From Acanthosoma haemorrhoidale (lineage: Eukaryota > Arthropoda > Insecta > Hemiptera > Acanthosomatidae): a stretch of DNA of 64,000 bases. Location of the stretch: NCBI GenBank assembly GCA_930367205.1, contig OV884009.1, forward strand, positions 86,139,189 to 86,203,188, given 5' to 3'. Positions 10,980 to 22,799 of the stretch are shown piece after piece. A program made the translations under genes and the position numbers. The notes beneath the pieces were generated by a model. It ran no database searches and was not told the origin of the DNA. It saw nothing but the letters and a program-made list of their open reading frames with translations. How positions within the stretch are numbered: position 1 is the first letter of the stretch; each line of letters begins with the position of its first letter.

Positions 10980-13826
10980 CTAATTTCTTCTCGTAAATTG
11001 ACTTTTATCTCCTTCAGTATACCTGACTCTTGTGTTCCTAACTTGATAATTTTGTTGCTGAATTGTTTGAGGTGTTATAAAATAAAAATGACCACTATTA
11101 CCTGGAAGTCTGTAAGATACATAGGAATTACCTTTGAATGATACTGGATTTATTTGAGAAGGGTCAATAAACTCAGCATCTGGATTTATGGTTGGGTTTG
11201 GAATTTTGTAATTAACATTAATATCACTATCTAATGGATGATTCGGTTGTACAAAATCTTGTTCATATTCTTTATATGTTTCAAAGCCACTGCTACTTGG
11301 GCCATAAAAGTAAGAATAATTATCTATATGAGCATTTGACTTTGTTTTCTTATTTAAATTTCTATATCTAGGTGTAGTGTATTCTTCTTCCGAATAATAT
11401 GGTCTATCACTTTGTATATTGTATATGTCTGGAAATCTTATATTTTTGTTTGTTGTTTTTATTGGAGGAGGTGTTACATTATCGTAGTTTTGGTAATGTT
11501 GTTTTGAATAAAAATTTTGGTTTGTTTGAGGTATTGAAGTTGTCTCCCTATCTTCTTGATTGAGTTTTTGACCAAATAAATTAAAATACTTCTTAGTATT
11601 TTCATCAAGGAGCCCTGTATCTTGTGTATTGTATGAAGTATAAGGGGCTTCTTTCTGATAATGGTCAATATTTACATATTTTTGTTTTATATTTACAGGT
11701 CTAACTGTTGAGTAGAATAAATTTTCATTACTTTGCTGAAAGTTGAACTCGTTTTGTTTTGGTATTGATTGATAGTCGTAGTATGTGTACTGTGGTTGTT
11801 TTCTTGATTTTAATTGTGATTCATATATCACAGGTTTAGGAGTTGTTACGAAATTGTTCCCTACTTTTGGAGCTTCCATTGTCCCATAACCTGGAGCTGA
11901 GTAGCTGTATTCATAAATTGGAGGTTTCTGAGTGGTGCTGTAAATAGCCATTTTATTTGTATTTGTTGGATTGGCAGGTATAACTTGAAACTGTTCTGAT
12001 CTGTAATTGTTTACAGCACTATCTTCTGGAGCTTCGTAGACGTATCCTCCACTATCTGCTTGATATTTAGGATCTTGCTCATAATATAAGAAGGATAATG
12101 GCTTACTTTTATGTTCTACATTATTTCTATATTCTTCTTCATATTTTATCGTAGGGACCATTAATCTTCCATTGAGTGATGGAGTTTTAACAGTAACATC
12201 ATTGTATATTTCTTGAGGCAGCAAAGTGTTGCTTTCAAAATAGGGTTTGTTGTAGTAATACTGTTTTGAAGATCTGAGGGGTGGTGTTGCATTTTCAGCT
12301 AAGCTGGATTTCAAAGCTTTTAGACTGGTTGTTTCTGGATTTTTACGATTATAATCTGATATTAAATGCTTTTCTTCATCATCGTAAGTAGTTTCGTGAT
12401 ACTGAAAATTTTTAGTTAGCCTTTGAGGTAATGTGGCTGTATTTGAATTTGAATTTTCAGTGGTTGCATAAGTGCCTGTCTTATCATTTTCAATGATATT
12501 TTTGTGCTTTAGATGTTGGTTTTCAATTGGAGAGTCTTTTTTTGTGTAATTTTCATATACCCATCCATTTTTAGGTATGTCTTGTTTAAAATCATGATTA
12601 TTGAACTCTTCTCCGCTAATAATCTTCAACTTTTTAATTTCTGAAATATAAAATGGTCTTGGTGCTGGTATTGGTACCCATTCTTCATTGGTTACGTTTA
12701 GATACTGTGGTCTCTGTGTTACTTTATTAAACGTTTGTAGTAGAGGAGCTGCACTTTTTTGTTCTTGAGATATCCGTAACCCTTTGGGTTTGAAACTGTT
12801 AATTTGATCTGGTATTTTATATCTTGATCTAATCATGCTTGATAATCTAGTCTTATTTGGTTTTTTTGTTGAATTTATTACTTTATTTACTGTACTCGGT
12901 CTTTCTGACTTTGTTTTATTTTCTAAGGGTGCAAAGAAATTTGGTGGTGGTGGTAGTATAATTCCTGGAACTAATGGTCCTGGAGGAACGTATGATGTAT
13001 AGTTTTTTGTGTATACAAAGTCATAGCGAGGTGGATAATAAATGCTTGGGTCGTCTTCGTCCAACTCTGTGAGGTTTCCTGGAGGCGGTAAGAATGCGAT
13101 AGCGGGTGGAAAGAGCCCGATTCCTGGAGGTAGAAAGGGGAACGAAATTCCTCCGTTCCCCTGTGTTAAGTTTCCCTGCCTTTGCTTAGTTTCATTTGCC
13201 TCATTAGGTATGCTTACCGGATTTTGAAAAAGAAATGGTGGCCCAAAATAAGATGGAACAGTTTTAGTACTATTTTTTCCCTTGATTATTTCTACTGGTC
13301 CTCCTTCTTTGAGCTGTATAGGAAATGGAGGTGGAATTTTTGGATTTGGTGGTATTTTAACTTGTCTTTGTGGAGCAATATAGCTATCAATCGGTGGCCA
13401 TGTTACTTTACCCCCTTGTTCATGGTCATTAAAGTGACCTCCTTTTAGTACTAGTAAATGGTTTTCGGCTAACCAAATTTCTTCTGGTTTTAGGCCGCCT
13501 AGGTTGTTGATATTATCCTTGGGTACTTCAGGATTTATTTCATAACTTAAAATACCTGGTCTTTTTACAGGTGATGAAAATAATTCTGTTTGTATCAGTC
13601 CATATTTTCCATCGAGTACTTGTTGAGCTAATGTTTTCCTATCGTCGTCATCATCAGGAACTGCTGATTTTTGTATAATTGATTGTTTTTTTAGCTTTTG
13701 TGTTTCTTCTTCTTCACTGATTTGTACTTGTTTCTTTTGTCCTCCATTTGTTACTGTTCTTACTCTTCCTGAATCAATCTCCATAGGAGATAAAATGATG
13801 GTCATGGCCAACGGAAGATATATTAT
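10980..13826 (-). CDS. Large (last) exon of a secreted Pro/Tyr-rich extracellular protein, function unknown
   Basis: One open frame codes about 948 residues and stops at TAG (10982-10980). The frame starts within an intron: just upstream is a T-rich tract ending in CAG (13829-13827), so the exon begins in phase 0 at 13826 with IIYLPLAMTIIL, a hydrophobic stretch that looks like the rest of a signal peptide whose Met is in an earlier exon. The first in-frame ATG is at 13805-13803. Numbering from this exon's first residue (the Ile at 13826) as 1, there is an acidic DDDDD run (58-62), a better-ordered segment (about 65-135, including LAQQVLDGKYGLIQ and EEIWLAENHLLVLKGG), then a long Pro-rich part (145-300) and a Tyr/Asn/Thr/Gln-rich part to the end. 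Many NxT/S sequons suggest N-glycosylation. There is no membrane segment after the start. It resembles conserved insect cuticle or matrix proteins without a named domain. No chitin-binding RR motif was seen. Likely extracellular. Confidence 0.85.
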   Translation of the reverse strand: MIYLPLAMTIILSPMEIDSGRVRTVTNGGQKKQVQISEEEETQKLKKQSIIQKSAVPDDDDDRKTLAQQVLDGKYGLIQTELFSSPVKRPGILSYEINPEVPKDNINNLGGLKPEEIWLAENHLLVLKGGHFNDHEQGGKVTWPPIDSYIAPQRQVKIPPNPKIPPPFPIQLKEGGPVEIIKGKNSTKTVPSYFGPPFLFQNPVSIPNEANETKQRQGNLTQGNGGISFPFLPPGIGLFPPAIAFLPPPGNLTELDEDDPSIYYPPRYDFVYTKNYTSYVPPGPLVPGIILPPPPNFFAPLENKTKSERPSTVNKVINSTKKPNKTRLSSMIRSRYKIPDQINSFKPKGLRISQEQKSAAPLLQTFNKVTQRPQYLNVTNEEWVPIPAPRPFYISEIKKLKIISGEEFNNHDFKQDIPKNGWVYENYTKKDSPIENQHLKHKNIIENDKTGTYATTENSNSNTATLPQRLTKNFQYHETTYDDEEKHLISDYNRKNPETTSLKALKSSLAENATPPLRSSKQYYYNKPYFESNTLLPQEIYNDVTVKTPSLNGRLMVPTIKYEEEYRNNVEHKSKPLSFLYYEQDPKYQADSGGYVYEAPEDSAVNNYRSEQFQVIPANPTNTNKMAIYSTTQKPPIYEYSYSAPGYGTMEAPKVGNNFVTTPKPVIYESQLKSRKQPQYTYYDYQSIPKQNEFNFQQSNENLFYSTVRPVNIKQKYVNIDHYQKEAPYTSYNTQDTGLLDENTKKYFNLFGQKLNQEDRETTSIPQTNQNFYSKQHYQNYDNVTPPPIKTTNKNIRFPDIYNIQSDRPYYSEEEYTTPRYRNLNKKTKSNAHIDNYSYFYGPSSSGFETYKEYEQDFVQPNHPLDSDINVNYKIPNPTINPDAEFIDPSQINPVSFKGNSYVSYRLPGNSGHFYFITPQTIQQQNYQVRNTRVRYTEGDKSQFTRRN

Positions 13827-13845
13827 CTGAAACAAATAAAGTATT
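13827..13845 (-). other. Splice acceptor of the secreted-protein gene
   Basis: Read on the - strand, the sequence is a pyrimidine-rich ACTTTATTTGTTTCAG followed directly by the ATA that opens the exon. It explains why the open frame has no ATG at its start and sets the frame in phase 0. Confidence 0.75.
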
Positions 13846-13860
13846 TGAACTCTTAATAAT

Positions 13861-13918
13861 TAAATTATTAATTAATTTACGTAGATTAATCAATAATTTA
13901 ATTATTAATTAATTTACC
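13861..13918. repeat. Short AT-rich direct repeat in the intron
   Basis: A block ending in ATTATTAATTAATTTAC occurs twice, about 45 bases apart, just upstream of the secreted-protein exon on its coding strand. The block is also partly self-complementary. Confidence 0.6.
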
Positions 13919-14784
13919 TAAATTAAGCCACTGAGTCAAAATAAAACAGTTTAAAATAAATAGTATATATTTATGGAATGCAATTATACAAGTATCTTGA
14001 AATATTGCACATACAACCACATTATGGTAAACGTTGATTGATTTATTTCATGTTTTACAATATGAATTTAAATTAAGCATTTAAAAGGTTGTTTAAAATA
14101 TTTTAACATCCTCAACATGTCCTGAAAGATAAATCTTCTTTAATGCTTTAATTAGGTATAAGTGAATCCGGTAAATGTTTATTAAGTCGAATTGATGGTT
14201 GCTGTATAATTGGATCAAAAAAAGACAAATTCAAACACCCAGTGGTTATTGTATTTTATAAGCTTATCTTTTAAGTTTATTTATGGTGAATCCTTTTTTT
14301 TTTTCATTAAAATTATGATCAGTCGTACATAACCACCACCATTCCATTAAAAAGTCATAAAGCAAAAATCATAATTATTAATACTTAAAAACAGACATTT
14401 ACACATGTATTTTTGTATTTTGTTACAACCCTTATAGAGCTGGACAGACCAGTATTTTGAAAGCCAATAATAATAGGTAGTGTAGGTCAGTGAAACAGTA
14501 AATAAATCCATTAAGGGAAATATTGATCCAAGGCTTCAAAGATATTTAAAAAAATAAAGTTGTTAAAGCCAAAAATAGAAACCGCGTATTTAATTCGTTC
14601 TGAGCTGGTTTTAATTTAGTTTTTTCATGTGTTAAATTTTATTTTTCTGTTTGAAAAAGAGATTTTTAGTAACATAGATGGTTTAACAAATAACATGAAG
14701 CTTTTTTGATCAAAAATACCAAGTAGTTTTCTTCACCTAATCATTGTTAAAAGTTTAAAAAAAAAACTAGCGGGAGACACCGAC

Positions 14785-14843
14785 ACGAACGTATTGGGCA
14801 CTTCTATATATTGTTCCTTCAGTTTCTGCCTCCATACGTTCGT
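14785..14843. repeat. Short inverted repeat
   Basis: ACGAACGTAT (14785-14794) and its exact reverse complement ATACGTTCGT (14834-14843) flank a 39-base spacer. It could form a stem-loop. No function is assigned. Confidence 0.5.
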
Positions 14844-17800
14844 TTATACATAGTATTTTCAAAGAGTAAAATTCAGTTCATTATTGATGTAAACCAATTG
14901 TTCTCGGTTAAAAAAAAACAACAATGATGAAACTGATATTACCGGAAATATAGTAAGTAAGCTGATCCTTGGATCAATTAATTTGATATATGGACATAAT
15001 ATTCTGTTTCAAATACTAAGTATTTTCCTGCTTGAAAACAGTCAAGTAGATAAGCAAGCTCTCTGTGCAGTTAAGTCGTGATAAGAAAATGTGCAGTCAT
15101 TACGGGCAAGGGAACAGACTGTTAAACAGCGGTTTCTCGAAAGGTCGCGCGGAAAGGGGTGAAAGAGGGAAAGGGTGGAGTAGGTTATGTCGTGGCTGGT
15201 ATTAGAGCAGGCTGCAAGGTGAACAACATAACTCGGCTGGGCGGAGTCTGTTTCCCCGGCTCTATTCACTATGTATTCCTATCTTTCCGAACATCTCATG
15301 TAGGCTCTTACTGTTAGAAGTTTTAACTAAATTATCTTCTGTAAGTTCATCTATTTATTTCTGGGTCTAAATGGGTCTACTTCCCAACGTCTTCGGCGGA
15401 CTTGTCTGTCTATCACCTGTTCTGAGATAGCTCTTAAAAATGATACAATTGATCTGAAAATTTAAAGGTATATTCCACAACAGTTTTATTATGCTTAGTG
15501 TGTATTGATTACATTACAATTATAGGAAGTATGACAGAATTAATCGTGAAAAAAGTCGACCCCGCTTTGCTAAATCGTTAAGCTTACTCGAATCTCATCT
15601 CAGAAGCTACATAGGTTCTTAATTTCTGATGTTTTCTCAATAGTTGAGATGGCGCTTTAGGCGGTAAGCACTCAAAAACAAATCAAAGATTTTCTAAATA
15701 ATAAAGTTTATAAAGTCAACAATAGAAAACTCACACCCTAAATCGTCCGACCCAATTTTAATTTTTTTTTAACCAATTTTCAGTGACGGGTTATCAAATA
15801 AAATAAATTAGGTAAAAAATAAAAAAAAAGCGTGTTCACTGACCGATCTCCTTGGTAAATATTTTTGGGAAGTTTTCAATTTGGGCAATCTTCCGAATCA
15901 ATGCAATGCAACACCGCATGTATATGACCGACCAATTCATCTTTTTTATGTGACGCGTTTAGATTTTTTTCTGTTCTGTTGGCGGTTGTAGGTCGAGCCT
16001 CGCGCTGGAACGAAAGTTAATTGACATCAGATCAAAAACGGCACATCCTGTGAAGGTGGGAATTGATTGCCGAAAGGAGTAAAGCTCGAAACAAAAGTAG
16101 TTCATATAGGCACACTTTATTTGAACCTTTCAATGATTTCCCTCAAACTTATTTATATATTCCTAACCGACAAAACTAGTATTGGAGTCCTCGCCATTTT
16201 TTTTTCATTATTTAATACACCTTTTTTCCTATAGTTTTTACCGATTAAAATTGTATTACATCATTTGTGTATTGTATTCTTTTGAAAAATATACAAGTTG
16301 TGTAAAGGACGTAAAATGCGAAGAAACGACATCGAGAAATACTTTCGAGACTCTTCATAAGATTTTTTTCAAATACTACTTATTAAATTATTTCGAAAAA
16401 AATTACTCGTTAAACTACCGGGGACTACATCTTAGTCGCTAAAAACAGCCTTTTCGACAAATTCACAAAAATACTCTGTTCGAATATTCAATTACGTGTT
16501 TTCTATTATTAGCTCCCAAACTTTTTTTTTTTTTTATCATTGAATTTATTTTGGTGTTATAGTGTAACCCGGGATGTTGTTAATGTGCGTTTAAAAGTTG
16601 AGCTCGATTGTATAATTTATTTTTACAGCCGCTATCGTAGAGCACTCAGATATGTGAGGCCAATGCCGATCGCCTTGTACCTCTACCTACCTGAATGTAG
16701 AACCTCTTTCTTCGAAAATATAATTTAATTAATAAATTGTAATTTTTCAAACAAAGATCATTTTCATTGTATAAAAGTAATTAATATTATTGTACTGTAA
16801 TTTAACCATGTATTGTTTGTTAAGTAAAACAGCATGATAAAAATTCCTATAGCATCATAAATACATATTGAGTTATATCTAGTAGTGAATTGTGACTTGA
16901 GACTCCTAGCTTAAGTCTTGAAAAAGCTTTTCTATCGTTTAATTGGCAAAATAATCCGTGAGAAACAGGTTATGTGAAACGAAAGCTTTACTAAATAGAA
17001 ATAATCTTTCATTCAGAACCCGTGTGGTGAGGATAGGATTCCCCGTAGGCATATAAAGGCAATCTGACATTTTAATTGTTTGTGTTATATTATCCGGGAC
17101 TAAGATTTACTTCAGTTGCTAAGAACAGAAGAGGGGCTTACCTGTATGTGCTAAAAAATAATTTCAGAATTAAACTTCTGAAACCGGAAATACAAGTCGG
17201 ATAAGATTTTGTTTATTCAGCCATTTTACAAATTAAACCGCAACATTTATTGAACAGGGAAGGGGGAGAATTAAGTGAGAAGTTTTCGATCGATTTTTTC
17301 TATTTTTAAATATTTGTTGAACTGGTCCACGTCCAGGAGATTCTACCTGAAGAAAGAACTATCCTGCCGTCTCGTTGCAAAGATTTCATCTTTCTTAGTG
17401 TGGGCAAAAATGTGACGGGTAATATTATCCAGTTTAAAATCACTACCTAAATTTCATTCTTGTTTAGAATTGTGTCTAATTATGATAACTCGTGTAATAG
17501 GTCAATTGTTGCAATTTGTTTCCGATTGGATATAATTTCTAATTTGTAAATTGGTACAGTATTTCTATCGTTAACATTAGATCAAACAAGAAAAAATTAT
17601 GAATAAAAATGCAATATATCTGTCTGCTATCAGTTGAGTCGCTTTGATGTAGAGGAACGACTGAAGTTCTAGATTTAACCCAGCCGTGCATTCATTACCC
17701 ATGCAAAAAAACAAAACAAGACTTGAAAGGCATGAGTTTCGGTCAAGGTCAGGCAGAAGAAAGAAGCGATTATAAAACTCCTTCCTTGTTTTTTTACCTT

Positions 17801-20800
17801 GCGATACCTGGTATTATCTTTGTATCAGAAATTGGTAGCCTCACTTTTTTAAAATATATTTATTTAAACGATCATTCTCTCGTTAAAACTCACTTTTACT
17901 AAGTGTAAAATGACTTTTGTTTGAAAACACATTGCAAGCATGCGAATGAATACAAATTTGTCTTGATAGTGTCTGTAAGTGGGGAGCCGCTTACACGATT
18001 TCCTCAAATATCAACTGTAAACAATGATTAAGGCATGTTTCACCGAAACTTAGATATCGTTCTGATTATATTTCGGAGTTAATAATATTCATTGTTCCGT
18101 TCTGTATAGATTAGATTTTCTCGTTCGTTTTCCTGAAGTTGAAGGGTATCGATTTTAACTCAAATACAGAATTGTATTAATAAATCATAACGAGTAATTT
18201 CGAAATTACCTGGACTATGTAGAAAAGAAGAGAAAGGCGTAGGGACGTTACTTCACCTGTCGTCCATAATAATATATATTATTTTTTTCATGAGAACGAG
18301 ACCACTGCATTCCACGTATATTATTGAGTATATCATAGACATTGTTTAAATTTTGATTTTAATAAAATAAATTAATACTATTTTTTTTTTACCTTATCTG
18401 TGTTTTTACATTCTGTTCTATGTTTGTATACCTAGAAAAAAATGGTTTCTCTTATGGTTTGTTACTGCTATTTACAGTTACGCACATTGTACTATAAAAA
18501 TCGTATTTCAAAAAAGAATATAATCGAACGGCAAGAGAAATAAGAGATTGTTCCATAAAGTTAAACCATACAATTCTCTTACTTGAAATAATGCTCACTT
18601 GTGCTGAACGAATGGCTCACTAGTGATTTCATTCGTGCTTATCAACATTTATATTTTTAGTGTTAGATATATTTTAGACAGTTAACAAGTACTGTTTCAC
18701 TGCAGACAATTGATATAAACTGTTCTACACTTTCTGCAGAGACAGATAAATTATAATTTATCTATCTTATTAGACATTACTGTTTTTGCACACGTTTACA
18801 TTTGTATCAGTTCGCTTTCAGTAAACGGGTTATTTTATAAATTTAGAAACGATCACTAAATAGGATTTTATCCTAGCAATATTTGACAATCAAAATTCTT
18901 AGTCGCGTAAAAATATTTATTTAATAAAAATGTGTTTCAAAACAGGTCTTCTAAACTTTACGGCCTGTTTTTTTATTTATTTGTGGCTGGTTTCAAACGA
19001 CTAAGATTGCCTTGAATGACTGCGTTGGCCAATTTCCATGTGTTCGTCTTGAGACCTTGGCGGGCCCAGTGACACAATCAAACCCAGTCCTTACACGATT
19101 TCCAAGTCTAACTTTTTGCGTAATGTTGTATCATTTATGAGTATCGGAATATTGTCAGAAATGGCGATACACTGTTCGAACCGTGTTAGCTGTATTGTAG
19201 TCTGGCTGATTAGGGAAGCATTTCGCCGAAAAATACAACGCAAGTAATAATATACAACGTTAATCTCATCATTAAATTATTTTTTTTGCTTTCTGATTCA
19301 AATTTTTTGACATCATATAGTACTTTTAAAATATTAGTAAAAATATTCTTTTTGACCAATAAAAAAAAAAATTGTAAATAGGTAAAATATTGACAAAACA
19401 AAGCTTAGTAAAATATACCTGAACAAGTTTGAACACACTAGTTCCATTGTTGGCTCCCAACCCTTGTATGTTTGTTGATATCTATAGAATCCTTTTTGCT
19501 TTAATGTGTTCTTAATCATGTGGGAAAACAAATAAAAATGTAACTTTATATCTTAAATTATTTATTTAAATTATTAGCATATAACTTGAGTAATCGTGTA
19601 GTTTGCGGAACAGGACCTACATATGTTTTTTCGTTTTTATTTTTACGAACGCCTTTCTCTTAGTGCTCAACAAATATATTTGACAAAGTTAAAATTTTTA
19701 GTTGCTTTGGCTTATTTTTTAAACCCCCGGGATCTGTGCTGTTCAAATCATATCTTACAGTAAATTAAGTGTAGGTAAGAGAAAAAAAAATACGTAATTA
19801 CTCAGCCTTCCTTATTGTATCGCAATATGTCCAGCCCTTTCATGTCAAAACAAATCGAATTATAAAGATTGTTGAAAGTAATTTTAGTAGAATTACCTCT
19901 AGTATTGAACGTTTCCGTATCGATTATCTGTTACCATTGTTTTCGATTCAAGCATTTTAATATTTCAGTCGTACACTAAAAACGTAAACCTGTATACATT
20001 TTCTCGGCATGGTATTAGAGGAATATTTCATGTGTTGATTCTGTCTGAATTATTCTATGTTTGATCATCGCTTTACTGCAGGTCTAATGTGGTCAGACAT
20101 TTAAAATTATAATCCTGATTTTTATTCGAGCTGTGTATGCGTTTGCTTGTGAAATTGTTAACACCGGCAGAGAAATTGAAGAAACCATGGGAATGAAACA
20201 GTTTAAGTGGGGAAAGTGGAAGCTGGGCTGTACATAAGGTGTATTGTTTCAAGCTTCTGCTATAAACCTTGAACCAAGTAAAATGCTCTTCTGTTTCCTC
20301 TCTATTGTTTTACGCCCCAGGCATTGTATTGTCGGCGCCTTTCATATTAATACATCTTTTTTTATTAATATTAAACAAAATTAATTCATATATAGAATAT
20401 TTTATTTTTATTCATTCATATCAGAATAAATCATAAAAAATATAATACACATGTAGGTTTATCCATAAAATTTTGTATTGAATGCAGCGCATCAATGAAA
20501 AATAAAAATACATCGAATACGTCTTACGGTCAATGAATCGATCCTATTTTTTTTTTATTAATATTAATCTGTTTAGTATTTAAATTCAATTCAATTTATT
20601 TCCAATATTTACATAATATAAATAATCTTACAGCCAATATGAAATGCCTCTACTCCAAAAACAATTGATTATGAATGAAGTCTTGATTGACGTAAATATA
20701 AATTTTATTTTAGGAGAAGTTCAGTTTTTACATAATCGTAAAATTAGATGTAAAAAAAAAAAAAAAAAGAAGCATTTCTGAAAAAATCTCTGAATATTCA

Positions 20801-22788
20801 ATTTTGAATATTGACTTATTTATTAATGTATATTTTTAAAGATGCTTAAGTTGATTATGGTTGAAATATGTGCATAATTTTTGGATATTTGTAATATGTG
20901 TTAAGAAAGGATCAAACATTTGTTTGCTGAGTTCCGGTCTGACATCAGTCCGTCCTCAGGCAGCATCTTTAAATCTATTTATCTTATCTAATGATTGTGC
21001 CTCATTCTGTTAAGCCAGCTTGATAAAAAAAAGTTGCTAAATGATGGTCCAAATAACCTCATTAAATACGCGATTTCTATGCTTTGCTCCTTAAACGTTG
21101 TTTTCTTGAATATCTTTCTTCACTTCACTTAACTTTCTTCGCGTCACTGTCGTTAATATGTCCGCCGTTCTGCGGGGGAAATGAAACAGAAATTAAAATC
21201 TAAAATAGCTTTTGAGCCGTGAGTTGAGAAATTTTATAAGTCAAGCTAAGTGGCTTAATGTGTACGGAGCCGGCTTTTTCTTTCGCCTGCTTCCTGTTAT
21301 TATATCTTAAGAAAAACATACAGAATATAACATTAAAATTTCAGATGGATAATTTTTACAGGGGCTATCGAATTTTACACAGACGATAGAAGATTATCCA
21401 GAAACTGTTTGACAGTATTAACCATATTTATCGTCCTAACCTACATATATGGGAAGTAAAAGTTAAGTTTAACTCCTATACTTTATATGCCTGGTGTATA
21501 GATAAAATTTAGTGACCTGGGTCTCTATTTAATACTCGATGACTTTCCCCCACGTCCAGAAGAAATCGGGTCTTACCTCAGTCATTCATTCGAAGAGAGG
21601 ACCAATAGGTGTGTGGACATGAATGGGAATTATTCGTTGGTTTCCGTTCTGCGGATAAGTTCTAGTTACGACAATGGTACTACCTTCCTTTAAGACGGAA
21701 AGGGGAAAGCTCAGTAGATCTGAATAAGTTTAACTTGCGATAGTAGTGCTACCAAGTATCATGACCAGCCCCACTCAGCGATCATATTTTTTAGAGACAT
21801 GAACTCAGCAAACGGTTTGGGCAACTGTACATACTGATCAACAAGAAATCCAACCTCGCAGTAGAAAACAAAATACTCACATATTAAGTCGTACTAAAAC
21901 CTGTCTGGACTTACGTACTTGAACTATGGTCGTCAAAGCCCTCGAACATCAAGCGCGTCCAATCTTAAGTCCTTAGAGCATCAGTCACAAAGAAAACCCA
22001 GCATATTGACCACCAGAAATTATCTGACCCAAATCCTCTAGCAAGATCACTTTCAAGTATCGACTATCCGTACCACCCTCCTCTGAGATTGGAGCGGAAT
22101 TGGTCCCGTGGTCTTTTGTAAATATTTAGTTACTGGGAGTTCTGACACTAATCAGTTTTCTGCCCTCATGTCCTGAATGAATGTATATTGTAAATGTGGT
22201 TTGAAAGAAATAATAAATGTAAATATGATACAAATGTCATATTTTGTAAATTGATACGAATGCAATCTATTATATATATTCCAAAAAAAAAGTCCTTTCA
22301 CGAAAAATACTGACATCTCCATTAACCTTGAAGTGTCATTGATTAATTATATCATTTAATAATATTATACGGTCGTTAATTTCTTCTAAACCTCAGGAAA
22401 GAAATCGTATCGATTTTTCTGTGCAATCGAATCACAGACAAACAAAGGACGCTCACTCTTACCTGGCCCTCATTCCCAGTCCCTTCTTTCGGACTCGACA
22501 ACAAATCAGTTGACTGATGATGGTTTATCCAGAGCGACTTGGCAGCTTATTGTAGTAGTGGAAAGGAACTAGTCTCCGGTCGGCGCGTCTGTCAGGGAAA
22601 GCATTAATTAATGTTGGGATTGAATAACATGACCGACACATTCTCCTCTGTGCTATTACACACTGTCATTGGGTAACAAATAGTCACAAGTGGTCTATTG
22701 CTTTAAGATAATTTAGTATTTTTTTTTACGGAATTCATGGCTAGCTGCCAAGTTGCAGTAATTAGGGTTTCGATGTTGGTTTTTTCGA

Positions 22789-22799
22789 CCCCCCCCCCC
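22789..22799. repeat. Poly(C) tract, 11 bases
   Basis: An uninterrupted C run in AT-rich surroundings, followed by TCC and an A run. Confidence 0.9.

Noticed and set aside
13042..13448. + strand frames opposite the secreted-protein exon
   Set aside because: They are complements of the Pro-rich coding sequence on the - strand.
15042..15269. - strand frame in a GC-richer block upstream of the secreted-protein gene, considered as its first exon
   Set aside because: No signal-peptide-like start followed by a phase-0 donor could be found in it.
17130..17165. CAG-GTAAGC donor on the - strand, considered as the donor of the first exon of the secreted-protein gene
   Set aside because: No open frame with an ATG precedes it.
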